Below, piece by piece: positions 26,009-34,226 of a stretch of DNA of 41,342 nt. Every line of letters starts with the position of its first letter. The first letter of the stretch is position 1. The position numbers were made by a program, and so were the translations under genes. The notes below the pieces were generated by a model, which saw only the letters and a program-made list of their open reading frames with translations, was not told the origin of the DNA and did no database searches. Source of the DNA: Betaproteobacteria bacterium (GTDB lineage Bacteria; Pseudomonadota; Gammaproteobacteria; Burkholderiales; Burkholderiaceae_C); contig RFXS01000003.1 in assembly GCA_009921465.1 (NCBI GenBank), forward strand, positions 1-41,342, given 5' to 3'.

Positions 26009-26850
26009 CAAGCTCTCAAAAAATGTCGACGATACTTTTCCGGAATGTCTTTGAGCGCCAGCATCATGGGTAAATCCGCACTGTTGAAGTCCTGATCCCA
26101 AGCAGGCGGACCCAATAATTTAGCCCCTAATCTGAGGTAACCACGGATCAATGGTGGGGGCTCAACCGCCAAGTCGGCTTGCGCTTGGTGCAGTGGCAAT
26201 GCAAATCGCGGGCTGACCCGGTATTCAATGGGTGCCAAGTGTGTCTCCTTCATCCGCGCCCACAGACTGGCGGCCACTTGGGTATTGACCACGCCGTTAT
26301 GCAGCATCGGGATGCTGGCGCAGCCCAACATGGTTTCAAAATGATTTTGTTGCATGAATGCAATCAAAGCACCCCACAAGGCCATGATGACCGACCCTTG
26401 GCGGTGGTCTGGGTGAACACAGCTGCGGCCAAATTCGACCATCCCAGGGCGCAATCCCCGCAAACGCACCAAGTCAAACTCGGTGTCCGTATAAGTGCCC
26501 CCCATGCGTGACGCTTGTGCTGGCACCAATACGCGATAAGTACCCACGACAGGCCCATCAGGGCCCGCGCGCACGGTCAGGTGTTCGCAATAGTCATCAA
26601 ACACATCGATGTCATGCCCTGGCAACGCGCTGGCAATGTGGGCGCCCCATTCGTTGGCAAACACTTGATATCGCAAGCGCTGCGCTTCGCGCACCTCATC
26701 CAAATGTCGTGCCCATTGGATGCAAGCCTTGACCGGCTCTGGCGTTGCATCAGGCCGGGGTGCGGTATGAACATCTTTGACACGGTTGGTGAGATCCAGT
26801 CCCCAACCTGTTGTGATGGTGTGCGTGAGCTGTGCGGACCCAACTGACAT
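26008..26850 (-). CDS. olsB: OlsB-like N-acyltransferase (ornithine lipid synthesis)
   Basis: A 280-residue GNAT-fold acyltransferase of the OlsB/N-acyl amino acid synthase type, which transfers a 3-hydroxyacyl group from acyl carrier protein to the alpha-amino group of ornithine to make lyso-ornithine lipid. Family features are EVREAQRLRYQVFANEWGA (residues about 52-70), DDYCEHLTVRAGPDGPVVGTYRVL and the GRSCVHPDHRQGSVIMALWGAL block. The start at 26850 has a GGAG ribosome-binding site. No OlsA acyltransferase is seen in the window, so completion of ornithine lipid needs a gene elsewhere. It heads the operon with the plcP-like and lplT-like genes and has PhoB-like half-sites upstream. Confidence 0.85.
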   Translation of the reverse strand: MSVGSAQLTHTITTGWGLDLTNRVKDVHTAPRPDATPEPVKACIQWARHLDEVREAQRLRYQVFANEWGAHIASALPGHDIDVFDDYCEHLTVRAGPDGPVVGTYRVLVPAQASRMGGTYTDTEFDLVRLRGLRPGMVEFGRSCVHPDHRQGSVIMALWGALIAFMQQNHFETMLGCASIPMLHNGVVNTQVAASLWARMKETHLAPIEYRVSPRFALPLHQAQADLAVEPPPLIRGYLRLGAKLLGPPAWDQDFNSADLPMMLALKDIPEKYRRHFLRA

Positions 26851-26881
26851 GAACGCTCCATTTGTTGCATTCCTGTCAGTG

Positions 26882-26921
26882 TGTGTGCCTTGCGTGACAA
26901 CGCCATGTCTTTGATGTGAAA
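26882..26921 (-). promoter_or_regulatory. PhoB-box-like array upstream of olsB
   Basis: On the minus strand, TTTCACA (26921-26915), a weak AGACATG, TGTCACG (26899-26893) and GCACACA (26888-26882) start at 11-bp intervals. The match is weaker than the other boxes because only alternate half-sites fit well. Confidence 0.52.
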
Positions 26922-27124
26922 CTTTTTTGACGCGCTGGGTCGATCAGATCCACTTGTCCATGGCACGTGAAAAGCAATCCGTTTTATTGACAAAGGCCTC
27001 GTGCATCCGCACCAACGCGGCTGTTGCGCTGGGGGCCCGGTTGATGCGCCGCGACAAGCAAATCAAATGGGTCTCGTTGGTTTGGCTATCCAGCGGCCAG
27101 AGGCAAAACATCTGTCTGAGCGGT

Positions 27125-27152
27125 TTGACTATTATGCGTGTGCCCTTAGCAT
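27125..27152 (+). promoter_or_regulatory. Candidate sigma-70 promoter of the dehydratase gene
   Basis: TTGACT (27125-27130), 16-bp spacer, TAGCAT (27147-27152), 28 bases before the ATG at 27181. Confidence 0.45.
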
Positions 27153-27180
27153 CTGCCTTGCACCCAACCCTCCACAGACC

Positions 27181-28932
27181 ATGCCCACTTCCAAGCCCCC
27201 CAAAACCCTACACATTGGCGAGTCCGGCCTGCGCAAAGGCCTGACCTCGTATGGCGACAAAGAGTTCTCCTTGTTTCTGCGCAAAGCCTTCATCAAGGGC
27301 GCGGGCTACACCGACAGCGCATTGGATCGGCCCGTGGTCGGCATTGCCAATACCGGCAGTGCCTACAACCCCTGCCATGGCAATGCGCCACAACTGATCG
27401 AAGCGGTCAAACGCGGCGTGATGCTGGCCGGGGGTTTGCCCATGGACTTTCCCAACATGTCCATCCATGAGAGTTTTTCCTCGCCCACCAGCATGTATTT
27501 GCGCAACCTGATGGCCATGGAGACCGAAGAGCTGATCCGCGCCCAACCAATGGACGCGGTGGTGTTGATTGGGGGTTGCGACAAAACCGTGCCAGCCCAA
27601 TTGATGGGCGCTGCATCCGCAGGCTTGCCCGCCATCCAACTCATCACCGGTTCCATGTTGACTGGCTCGCACCGCGGCAACCGCGTGGGCGCATGCACCG
27701 ATTGCCGACGCTACTGGGCCCAGTTTCGGGCCAATGCCATCGACAGCGATGAAAAAGACGAAGTCAACCAACAATTGGTGCCCAGCGTAGGCACCTGCTC
27801 GGTGATGGGCACGGCCAGCACCATGGCTTGCATTGCCGAGGCCCTGGGCATGACGGTACCCGGTGGTGCATCCCCACCCGCTGTGACCGCCGAGCGCATG
27901 CGCATTGCTGAAGAGACCGGTGCGCGCGCTGTGCAAATGGCGATAGACGGCTTGACCATTGACCGCATCTTGACCGCCGATGCCTTTGAAAACGCTTGGC
28001 GGGTCTTGCTGGCCATTGGTGGATCGACCAATGGCATCGTGCACTTGGCGGCCTTGGCCGGTCGGGTCGGTTTGGACTTGGACTTGGCAGCTTTGGACCG
28101 CATGGGCCGCAGCACGCCGGTGCTGCTGGACCTCAAACCCTCGGGTCAACATTACATGGAGGACTTTCACCACGCCGGTGGCATGGCCACCTTGCTGCAC
28201 CAACTCAAGCCCTTGCTCAGACTCAATGCATTGACAGTCAATGGGCGCACCCTGGGTGAGAACATCCAAGCCACAGGCCTGCCCCATGCACAAACCGTGG
28301 TGCGCCCATTGGACCAACCGATTTACCCTCAAGGTGGCATTGCGGTGCTGCAGGGCAACTTGGCCCCGGGCGGGGCAATCATCAAACAATCCGCTGCCGA
28401 CCCTGTGTTGATGGAGCACGAGGGCCGTGCCGTGGTGTTTGAAAACAGCGAAGACCTGGCCCAGCGCATTGACCGCGACGACCTGGATGTGAATGCCGAC
28501 GACATATTGGTGCTGAAAAACATTGGCCCCAAGGGTGCACCAGGCATGCCAGAAGCTGGCTATATGCCCATCCCCCAAAAACTGGCCCGTGCGGGGGTCA
28601 AAGACATGGTGCGCATTTCAGATGGCCGCATGAGCGGTACTGCATTTGGCACCATCGTGCTGCATGTCACACCCGAGTCCGCAATGGACGGCCCCTTGGC
28701 ACATGTGCAAACGGGTGACCGCATCCGGCTGAGCGTGGCGCAGCGCCGATTGGACTGGTTGGTCTCGGACGAGGAGTTGCAGCGGCGACGGCAAGCACAA
28801 CCGGTGGTCACACCCAGCGCCACACGCGGCTACCGCCAATTGTTTTTGCAGCACGTGACGCAAGCCGATCAAGGCGTGGACTTTGATTTTTTGCGCCACC
28901 CCGATCACAAGGGCCACACGCCATCAGGCTGA
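27181..28932 (+). CDS. IlvD/Edd-family dehydratase, L-arabinonate dehydratase-like
   Basis: A 583-residue iron-sulfur dehydratase converting a sugar acid (or dihydroxyacid) to its 2-keto-3-deoxy product. Cluster cysteines are Cys65 (YNPCHG), Cys133 (GGCDKT) and Cys206 (GTCSVMG). Their spacing (68 and 73) equals that of the [2Fe-2S] L-arabinonate dehydratase of Rhizobium (59, 127, 200), which favours a pentonate/sugar-acid enzyme over branched-chain IlvD. SDGRMSGTAFG near the C-terminus is the conserved active-site segment. The start at 27181 gives the standard N-terminus (KGLTSYGD soon after); an open frame runs upstream without support. A Bug-type receptor gene follows 137 bases downstream and may bind a related acid. 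Confidence 0.9.
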   Translation: MPTSKPPKTLHIGESGLRKGLTSYGDKEFSLFLRKAFIKGAGYTDSALDRPVVGIANTGSAYNPCHGNAPQLIEAVKRGVMLAGGLPMDFPNMSIHESFSSPTSMYLRNLMAMETEELIRAQPMDAVVLIGGCDKTVPAQLMGAASAGLPAIQLITGSMLTGSHRGNRVGACTDCRRYWAQFRANAIDSDEKDEVNQQLVPSVGTCSVMGTASTMACIAEALGMTVPGGASPPAVTAERMRIAEETGARAVQMAIDGLTIDRILTADAFENAWRVLLAIGGSTNGIVHLAALAGRVGLDLDLAALDRMGRSTPVLLDLKPSGQHYMEDFHHAGGMATLLHQLKPLLRLNALTVNGRTLGENIQATGLPHAQTVVRPLDQPIYPQGGIAVLQGNLAPGGAIIKQSAADPVLMEHEGRAVVFENSEDLAQRIDRDDLDVNADDILVLKNIGPKGAPGMPEAGYMPIPQKLARAGVKDMVRISDGRMSGTAFGTIVLHVTPESAMDGPLAHVQTGDRIRLSVAQRRLDWLVSDEELQRRRQAQPVVTPSATRGYRQLFLQHVTQADQGVDFDFLRHPDHKGHTPSG

Positions 28933-29069
28933 AGCCTGCCCCCAGAGGGTGATGGAAAAGGCCTCACAACCAAGGGTTTCACCCAGTCTGTCAGGCCTGT
29001 GTGAACATCACTTGCGTGGGCTTGCAAAGCCATAATCTTTGGCTTGTAACTCCCCTCAAGGATAGACCC

Positions 29070-30038
29070 ATGTCACGCATCAACCGTCGCTCTGGCCTGT
29101 TGGCCTTGGCCTGCCTGTGCGCACCCCACAGTTTTGCCCAGACTGCAGAATGGCCCAAAGCCAAACCCGTGACATTGTTGGTGGCGTTTGCACCAGGCTC
29201 ATCGACCGACATCGTGGCTCGTGCGCTGACCCAAAAGCTCAATGAACTCACCGGGGGCAACTTCATCGTTGAAAACAAGGGTGGCGCGGGTGGCAACATT
29301 GCCACCACCCAAGTCAAACGCGCTGCAGCCGACGGATACACGGTGTTGGTGCACAGCGTGGCCTTTGCTGTCAATCCGTCCTTGTATGCGGATGCGGGCT
29401 ATGACGCCATGAAAGACTTTGCCCCTCTGGCCTTGGGCCCCAAGACACCCAACATCATCACCGTCAACCCCAGCGTGAGCGCCAAAACCCTGCCCGAGCT
29501 GGTTGAGGCGGCCAAGAAGACCCCCATGAGTTACGCTTCATCGGGCATTGGAACGACCACCCATTTGTCCATGGAACGGCTCAAAACCGCGGCCAAGGTG
29601 GACATTGCCCACGTGCCGTATCAACCAGCTGCGGCCATCAATGCGGTGTTGGCCGGTCACACCCCCATGGCATCCACTTCCATGCCACCGGCGGTGCCAC
29701 AAATCAAGGCGGGCAAGCTCAGGGCATTGGCCGTGACAAGTGCCACACGCTCACCCTTGCTGCCCGATGTGCCCTCGATCACCGAGTTTGGTTACAAAGA
29801 GTTTGACGACTACACCTGGTTTTGTTTCATGGCCCCGGTGGGCACACCCCCTGCAGTGGTTGAGCGCTTCAACGCAGCACTCAACCGCGCCATGGAGTCG
29901 CCCGAGGTGACCGAAAAGTTCACCCAACTGGGCCTGGCATTCACACGCAACAACCCGGCCGAGTTTGCGGCCTTTTTGCGCACCGAAGTGCCCAAGTGGT
30001 CGGCCGTGGTGAAAAGCTCAGGCGCCCAAGCCAATTGA
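29070..30038 (+). CDS. Bug-family tripartite tricarboxylate receptor
   Basis: A 322-residue periplasmic solute-binding protein of the Bug/TctC family, very abundant in Burkholderiales. A signal peptide (about residues 1-24, MSRINRRSGLLALACLCA...SFAQ) precedes the mature domain with KPVTLLVAFAPGSSTDIVAR, which binds the carboxylate, VENKGGAGGNIATTQV and GHTPMASTSM. An AAGGAT ribosome-binding site fixes the start at 29070. No TctA/TctB membrane genes are adjacent, which is usual for orphan Bug receptors. The ligand is probably an organic or sugar acid, perhaps the substrate of the preceding dehydratase. Confidence 0.93.
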   Translation: MSRINRRSGLLALACLCAPHSFAQTAEWPKAKPVTLLVAFAPGSSTDIVARALTQKLNELTGGNFIVENKGGAGGNIATTQVKRAAADGYTVLVHSVAFAVNPSLYADAGYDAMKDFAPLALGPKTPNIITVNPSVSAKTLPELVEAAKKTPMSYASSGIGTTTHLSMERLKTAAKVDIAHVPYQPAAAINAVLAGHTPMASTSMPPAVPQIKAGKLRALAVTSATRSPLLPDVPSITEFGYKEFDDYTWFCFMAPVGTPPAVVERFNAALNRAMESPEVTEKFTQLGLAFTRNNPAEFAAFLRTEVPKWSAVVKSSGAQAN

Positions 30039-30069
30039 GGCTTTGGCACACTTTGGGTGAGAAACAACG

Positions 30070-30912
30070 ATGATGAAATTTTTCAAACTTGCATGCAACG
30101 CGGCATTGGCAATGGCGGTGGCCCTGGTGATGGGTTGCGCGAGCACACCGGTCAGCGACTACCAACCACAGCGGGGCCAAACGGGCAAAGATGTCATTTG
30201 GATACCCACCTCGCCCGAGTTGGTGACCCGCATGTTGAACATGGCCAAAGTCTCCAACCAAGACATCGTCTACGACTTGGGGGCGGGTGACGGCATCATT
30301 GCCATCACCGCTGCCAAGCAGTTTGGTGCACGGGCCTTTGGCATTGAGTACAACCCCCAAATGGCCTTGCATGCCCAAAGCAACGCGCGGATTGCGGGCG
30401 TGGCAGACAAGGTCAGCATCCGCCAAGGGGACATTTTTGAAGAAAAGTTCGACGAAGCCAGCGTGGTCACCATGTACCTGTTGCCCCACCTGAATTTGAA
30501 GTTGCGTCCGACCTTGCTCAAAATGAAACCGGGCACACGCATCGTCTCGCATGCATTTGACATGGGAGAGTGGGAACCAGACGACAGGGTAGGCTTTGAT
30601 TACGCCAGCGCTTACCTGTGGGTTGTGCCCAGCGCCGTTCAAGGCCAGTGGACCTTGCAAGAAGTCGACAGCAGCGCACAGTCGGTGTTGGAGATCGAAC
30701 AAATTTTTCAACGCATCGGCGGCACCATCACCGAGCGAGGCCACAAAAGCCCGCTGCTGGGCGCGCAATTGCGTGGCGACAAAATTGCATTTCAATACGT
30801 GGGCGCTGACCAACAACTGCGCAGCGTCACCGCACAAGTCAGCGGCAAGCGCATGCAAGGCGTGATGACTTTGCAAGGCGGTCAACTGCCCATAGAAGCC
30901 ACTCGCCCTTGA
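30070..30912 (+). CDS. Lipoprotein with SAM-methyltransferase fold
   Basis: A 280-residue protein with a lipoprotein signal: a hydrophobic stretch and lipobox VMGC with Cys23. Immediately after it comes a class I SAM-dependent methyltransferase-like domain: motif I VYDLGAGDGIIAI (67-79), acidic FGIEYNP at the end of strand 2, GDIFEEKF, and VTMYLLPHLNLKLRP. The C-terminal 80 residues form an extra beta-rich part. A methyltransferase anchored outside the cytoplasm is puzzling because SAM is cytosolic. A second, non-lipidated paralogue is encoded at 32346-33185. The gene follows the Bug receptor by 31 bases and precedes an amino-acid permease. Confidence 0.85.
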   Translation: MMKFFKLACNAALAMAVALVMGCASTPVSDYQPQRGQTGKDVIWIPTSPELVTRMLNMAKVSNQDIVYDLGAGDGIIAITAAKQFGARAFGIEYNPQMALHAQSNARIAGVADKVSIRQGDIFEEKFDEASVVTMYLLPHLNLKLRPTLLKMKPGTRIVSHAFDMGEWEPDDRVGFDYASAYLWVVPSAVQGQWTLQEVDSSAQSVLEIEQIFQRIGGTITERGHKSPLLGAQLRGDKIAFQYVGADQQLRSVTAQVSGKRMQGVMTLQGGQLPIEATRP

Positions 30913-30953
30913 CCTCACTGCGCACGGACCTGAACAGGCTTTCAAAGTACGGC

Positions 30954-32315
30954 ATGAGCGACCACAGCGACACCCGCAACGAGCCCCAACATCTGCTCAG
31001 CCCATTGGGCGCGATGGCCTTGATTGTGGGCATCGTGATTGGCGCGGGCATCTTCAAAACGCCCAGCATGGTCGCTGGCATCGCTGGCGATGTGGGGTGG
31101 GTGGTGACCATTTGGTTGGTCGGTGCGGTGGTGTCTTTGCTCGGTGCGCTGTGCTACGCCGAGCTGTGCACCGCCTACCCCCACGCGGGGGGTGACTATC
31201 ACTTTTTGCATCGCGCCTTTGGCCGCAACGTGTCGTTTATGTACGCCTGGGCCCGCGCCACCGTGATCAACACAGGCTCGATTGCTCTGCTCTCCTTTGT
31301 GTTTGGTGACTACTTCAGCCAAGTCTGGTCTTGGGGAGCGCATGGCAATGCCTATTGGGCGTTTGCCATTGTGGTGGCACTGACCGCCATCAATATCGTC
31401 GGGGTCAACGCTTCCGCACGGGTGCAAATGGTGTTGACCGCATTCGAGGTGCTGGGCTTGGTCGCCGTGGTGGTCGCGGGCTTTGCCCTGGACACACCCG
31501 CCTCTGCGCCACCGACCGCCTTCTCCAGCACCCCGCCCTTGGCCATGATGGGCTTGGCCCTGGTGTTTGTGTTGCTCACCTTTGGTGGCTGGAACGAGGC
31601 AGCCTATGTATCGGCCGAACTGCAAGGCGATAGCCGCACCATGGTGCGTGTCATCGTGGTGAGCATGTTGATCCTCACCGCCATCTACTTGTTGGTCAAC
31701 ATCGCCTTGTTGCATGGCCTGGGCCTCAAAGGCCTGGCAGAGAGCAAAACCGCCGCGTCTGATTTGCTCGGTCTGGCTTGGGGCCCTTGGGCCCAAAAAG
31801 CGCTGGGCCTGTTTGTGGCCATCGCTGCTTTGACCAGCATCAACGCCACCATGGTGGTGGGTGCACGCACCAGCTTTGCATTGGGTCGAGACTGGCACAG
31901 CCTCAGTGCCTTGGGTCAATGGCAAAGCCAAACCGGCAGCCCCACCCGGGCTTATTTGTTCCAAGCCGTGATCAGCATGCTTTTGATCGCCTTGGGAACT
32001 CAAGAGGCCGACGGGTTTTCAGCCATGGTGGAATTCACCGCGCCCGTGTTTTGGGGCTTTTTGTGCATGGTGGGCTTTTCGCTGTTTTGGTTGCGCTGGC
32101 GCGACCCCCACACACCACGCCCATTCAAGGTGCCTTTGTACCCGGCCACACCGGCGATTTTTTGCATGGCATGTGCTTACTTGACCTACTCCAGCGTTGG
32201 CTACGCCATCAGCCAAAGTGCCATCCATGTGGCCTTGTTTTTATTGCTCAGTGGGGTGCTGGCTTTGGGGGTGCTGCATTGGCGTGAACGGCGCTCAGCC
32301 CCCAGAGAAAACTGA
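30954..32315 (+). CDS. APC-family amino-acid permease
   Basis: A 453-residue inner-membrane transporter of the amino acid-polyamine-organocation superfamily with about 12 membrane helices. The first helix has the substrate-binding GIVIGAGIFKTPS motif; CYAELCTAYPHAGGDYHFL (helix 3 onset) and FGGWNEAAYVSAEL (helix 6) are typical of the LAT/amino-acid antiporter-like branch. The ATG at 30954 is preferred; a TTG at 30909 would overlap the previous gene by 4 bases. It is flanked by two paralogous exported methyltransferase-fold genes, the second on the opposite strand. Substrate not deduced; the kyn genes nearby make an aromatic amino acid conceivable. Confidence 0.9.
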   Translation: MSDHSDTRNEPQHLLSPLGAMALIVGIVIGAGIFKTPSMVAGIAGDVGWVVTIWLVGAVVSLLGALCYAELCTAYPHAGGDYHFLHRAFGRNVSFMYAWARATVINTGSIALLSFVFGDYFSQVWSWGAHGNAYWAFAIVVALTAINIVGVNASARVQMVLTAFEVLGLVAVVVAGFALDTPASAPPTAFSSTPPLAMMGLALVFVLLTFGGWNEAAYVSAELQGDSRTMVRVIVVSMLILTAIYLLVNIALLHGLGLKGLAESKTAASDLLGLAWGPWAQKALGLFVAIAALTSINATMVVGARTSFALGRDWHSLSALGQWQSQTGSPTRAYLFQAVISMLLIALGTQEADGFSAMVEFTAPVFWGFLCMVGFSLFWLRWRDPHTPRPFKVPLYPATPAIFCMACAYLTYSSVGYAISQSAIHVALFLLLSGVLALGVLHWRERRSAPREN

Positions 32316-32345
32316 AACCTTCAAGCAACTGCTGGCACTTGGCCG

Positions 32346-33185
32346 TCACTGCTTTTGAGCGCTCAATGGAACGGCCGGGCTCAGCACCTGTTGCTGCGCT
32401 TGCAAGCGGCCCGCGTCAATGCGGCCACTGACCTTGGCCACGCTGCCATCTGAACGCTGGTATTCAAACTGAAACTCGTTGCCTCGCAAACGGCCCTTGA
32501 CCACTTTGTATGTTTGCCCTTGCAAACTCAGGCTGCCATCGAACATTTGGTCTTTTTGTTGCAGGCTCAGCTGACCAGTTTGCCCGCCCAATTGCACCGT
32601 CCACTGCCCTTCGATGCGAGCTGGGATGATCCAAAAATAACCGCGCCCGCGGTCTGCTTCGATGGTTTCATCGGGCACCCAGTCGTCCATGTTGAAGGAG
32701 TTGGACACCACACGCGTGCCTGGCTTCATTTTTTGCAAGATGGGTTTGAGACGCAAATTGAGTTGGGGCAACAAATACAAAGTGACGACAGTGGCCGATG
32801 AAAAATCTTCCACAAAAATGTCGCCCCGAATGATGCTCACCTTGTCCTTGAGGCCAGCGCGCTCCACGTTGCGCTGGGCCAATGCGGCCATTTCGGGGTT
32901 GAACTCAATCCCAACTGCACGGGCTCCGTGGTAGAGCGCGGCCGCGATGGCGATCTTGCCGTCACCAGCGCCCAGGTCGTAGACCAGGTCTTTGTCGGTC
33001 ACTTGCGCAGTGCGCAACATTTTTTCTATCAACTGATCGGGGCTGGGGACCCACACCACGTCTTTGCCCGATTGGCCCACCGTGGGTTTGTATTGGTCAT
33101 CGCCCAGGGTTTGGGCCGGTGCAGAAATACCCAGGCACAAGCCCAGCAGGCTGGTGATGAAAGACCGTTTGCCCATGTTGCGCAT
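32346..33185 (-). CDS. Secreted protein with SAM-methyltransferase fold
   Basis: A 279-residue paralogue of the 30070-30912 lipoprotein. It begins with a Sec-type signal (GKRSFITSLLGLCLGISAPAQ, positions 5-25) without a lipobox cysteine, then QSGKDVVWVPSPDQLIEKML, the SAM-like motif VYDLGAGDGKIAI (68-80), VGIEFNPEMA and GDIFVEDF. The C-terminal part has its own beta-rich repeats (GSLSLQGQTYKVV). The start at 33185 has an AAAGGAG ribosome-binding site at ideal spacing; the open frame upstream is not supported. It lies downstream of kynA in the same direction, 121 bases away. Confidence 0.85.
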   Translation of the reverse strand: MRNMGKRSFITSLLGLCLGISAPAQTLGDDQYKPTVGQSGKDVVWVPSPDQLIEKMLRTAQVTDKDLVYDLGAGDGKIAIAAALYHGARAVGIEFNPEMAALAQRNVERAGLKDKVSIIRGDIFVEDFSSATVVTLYLLPQLNLRLKPILQKMKPGTRVVSNSFNMDDWVPDETIEADRGRGYFWIIPARIEGQWTVQLGGQTGQLSLQQKDQMFDGSLSLQGQTYKVVKGRLRGNEFQFEYQRSDGSVAKVSGRIDAGRLQAQQQVLSPAVPLSAQKQ

Positions 33186-33306
33186 GTTTTCACTCCTTTG
33201 GGGTGCGTGTGAGAAGGGAGGGTTGGCACCAAAGTTTAATGAATGGCGATAACCGTCTCCATCACAAGGGCATGCGTGCACCCATCCTGCGCACGCTGTT
33301 GCCGGT

Positions 33307-34185
33307 TCACAGGTGTGTGCGCAAACTCCAAATTTCAGGAAACAGCACCACGTCGAGCATGCGGCGCAAATACGAAACCCCGCCTGTGCCACCCGTGCCA
33401 CGCTTGAAGCCAATCACCCGCTCCACGGTGGTGAGGTGGCGAAACCGCCACAGCCTGAATGCGTCTTCCAAATCGGTCAACTCTTCTCCCAACTGATACA
33501 AGTCCCAGTGCGTTTCAGGTTCGCGGTATACCCGTAGCCAAGCGGCCTCGACCGCGTCGCTGGCCTCATAAGGCTGTGACCAATCGCGCTCCAAATGGCT
33601 GTCAGGGATGGGCAATCCGCGCCGGGCCAATAAGCGCAACGACTGGTCGTACAAGGACGGGGCTTGCAAGGCCAACTGCACTTGGTGCAGCACATCGGCC
33701 CGGTGGGCATGGGGTTGCAGCATGGCCACTTGTTTATTGCCCATGGCAAATTCAATGCACCGGTATTGGTGGCTTTGAAAGCCACTGGAGGCAGCCAAAT
33801 AAGGCCTGATGGCCGTGTACTCGGGCGGCGTCATGGTGGCCAGTACATCCCAGGCGTGGACCAACTGGGCCATGATGGTGCTGACCCGCGCCATCATTTT
33901 GAACGCCATGCTCAGGCGATCTTGCTCTATGCACTGAATGGCGGCAGCCAATTCATGCAGCATCAGTTTCATCCACAGCTCGCTGGTTTGGTGTTGCACG
34001 ATGAACAGCATTTCATCGTGTGCTGGTGACAGCGGTTGCTGCGCTTTGAGAATGGCATCGAGATGCAAATAGTCGCCATACGACATGTCTTGGCTGAAAT
34101 CCATTTGCGGTTTGTCCTCAGGCGCAGACCCCTTGATCTTGTCGAGGGGCGGGTTTGCTGGGGCGGATGAAAAAGGACAATTCAC
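33307..34185 (-). CDS. kynA: Tryptophan 2,3-dioxygenase
   Basis: A 292-residue haem enzyme opening the indole ring of L-tryptophan to N-formylkynurenine. Typical segments are [29 protein letters not shown], and near the C-terminus [26 protein letters not shown], which holds the proximal haem histidine and substrate-binding residues. I favour a GTG start at 34185: it has a GGAG ribosome-binding site and gives an N-terminus beginning VNCPF, similar to relatives; an ATG at 34104 ([10 protein letters not shown]) is the alternative. It follows kynU by 41 bases. A kynurenine formamidase (kynB) is not in the window. Confidence 0.95.
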   Translation of the reverse strand: MNCPFSSAPANPPLDKIKGSAPEDKPQMDFSQDMSYGDYLHLDAILKAQQPLSPAHDEMLFIVQHQTSELWMKLMLHELAAAIQCIEQDRLSMAFKMMARVSTIMAQLVHAWDVLATMTPPEYTAIRPYLAASSGFQSHQYRCIEFAMGNKQVAMLQPHAHRADVLHQVQLALQAPSLYDQSLRLLARRGLPIPDSHLERDWSQPYEASDAVEAAWLRVYREPETHWDLYQLGEELTDLEDAFRLWRFRHLTTVERVIGFKRGTGGTGGVSYLRRMLDVVLFPEIWSLRTHL

Positions 34186-34226
34186 AATGAACTCCGGTGG
34201 TGCGTTGAAGGCCAGGATTGGGTCGG

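Larger units (their letters stand above)
26851..27180. other. 330-base divergent intergenic region, olsB / IlvD-Edd gene
   Basis: The left part holds PhoB-like half-sites directed at olsB (26882-26921). The right part has a candidate promoter for the dehydratase gene (27125-27152). I see no small gene supported by a ribosome-binding site or recognisable protein; the open frames here look incidental. Confidence 0.6.

Noticed and set aside
27001-27180. 60-codon N-terminal extension of the dehydratase
   Set aside because: Does not resemble IlvD/Edd proteins and covers the promoter candidate at 27125-27152.
26927-27244. A 105-codon open frame in the olsB/dehydratase intergenic region
   Set aside because: No ribosome-binding site or domain, and it runs into the start of the dehydratase gene in another frame.
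27208-28578. A 456-codon antisense frame within the IlvD/Edd gene
   Set aside because: No ribosome-binding site and no recognisable family; shadow of the dehydratase gene.
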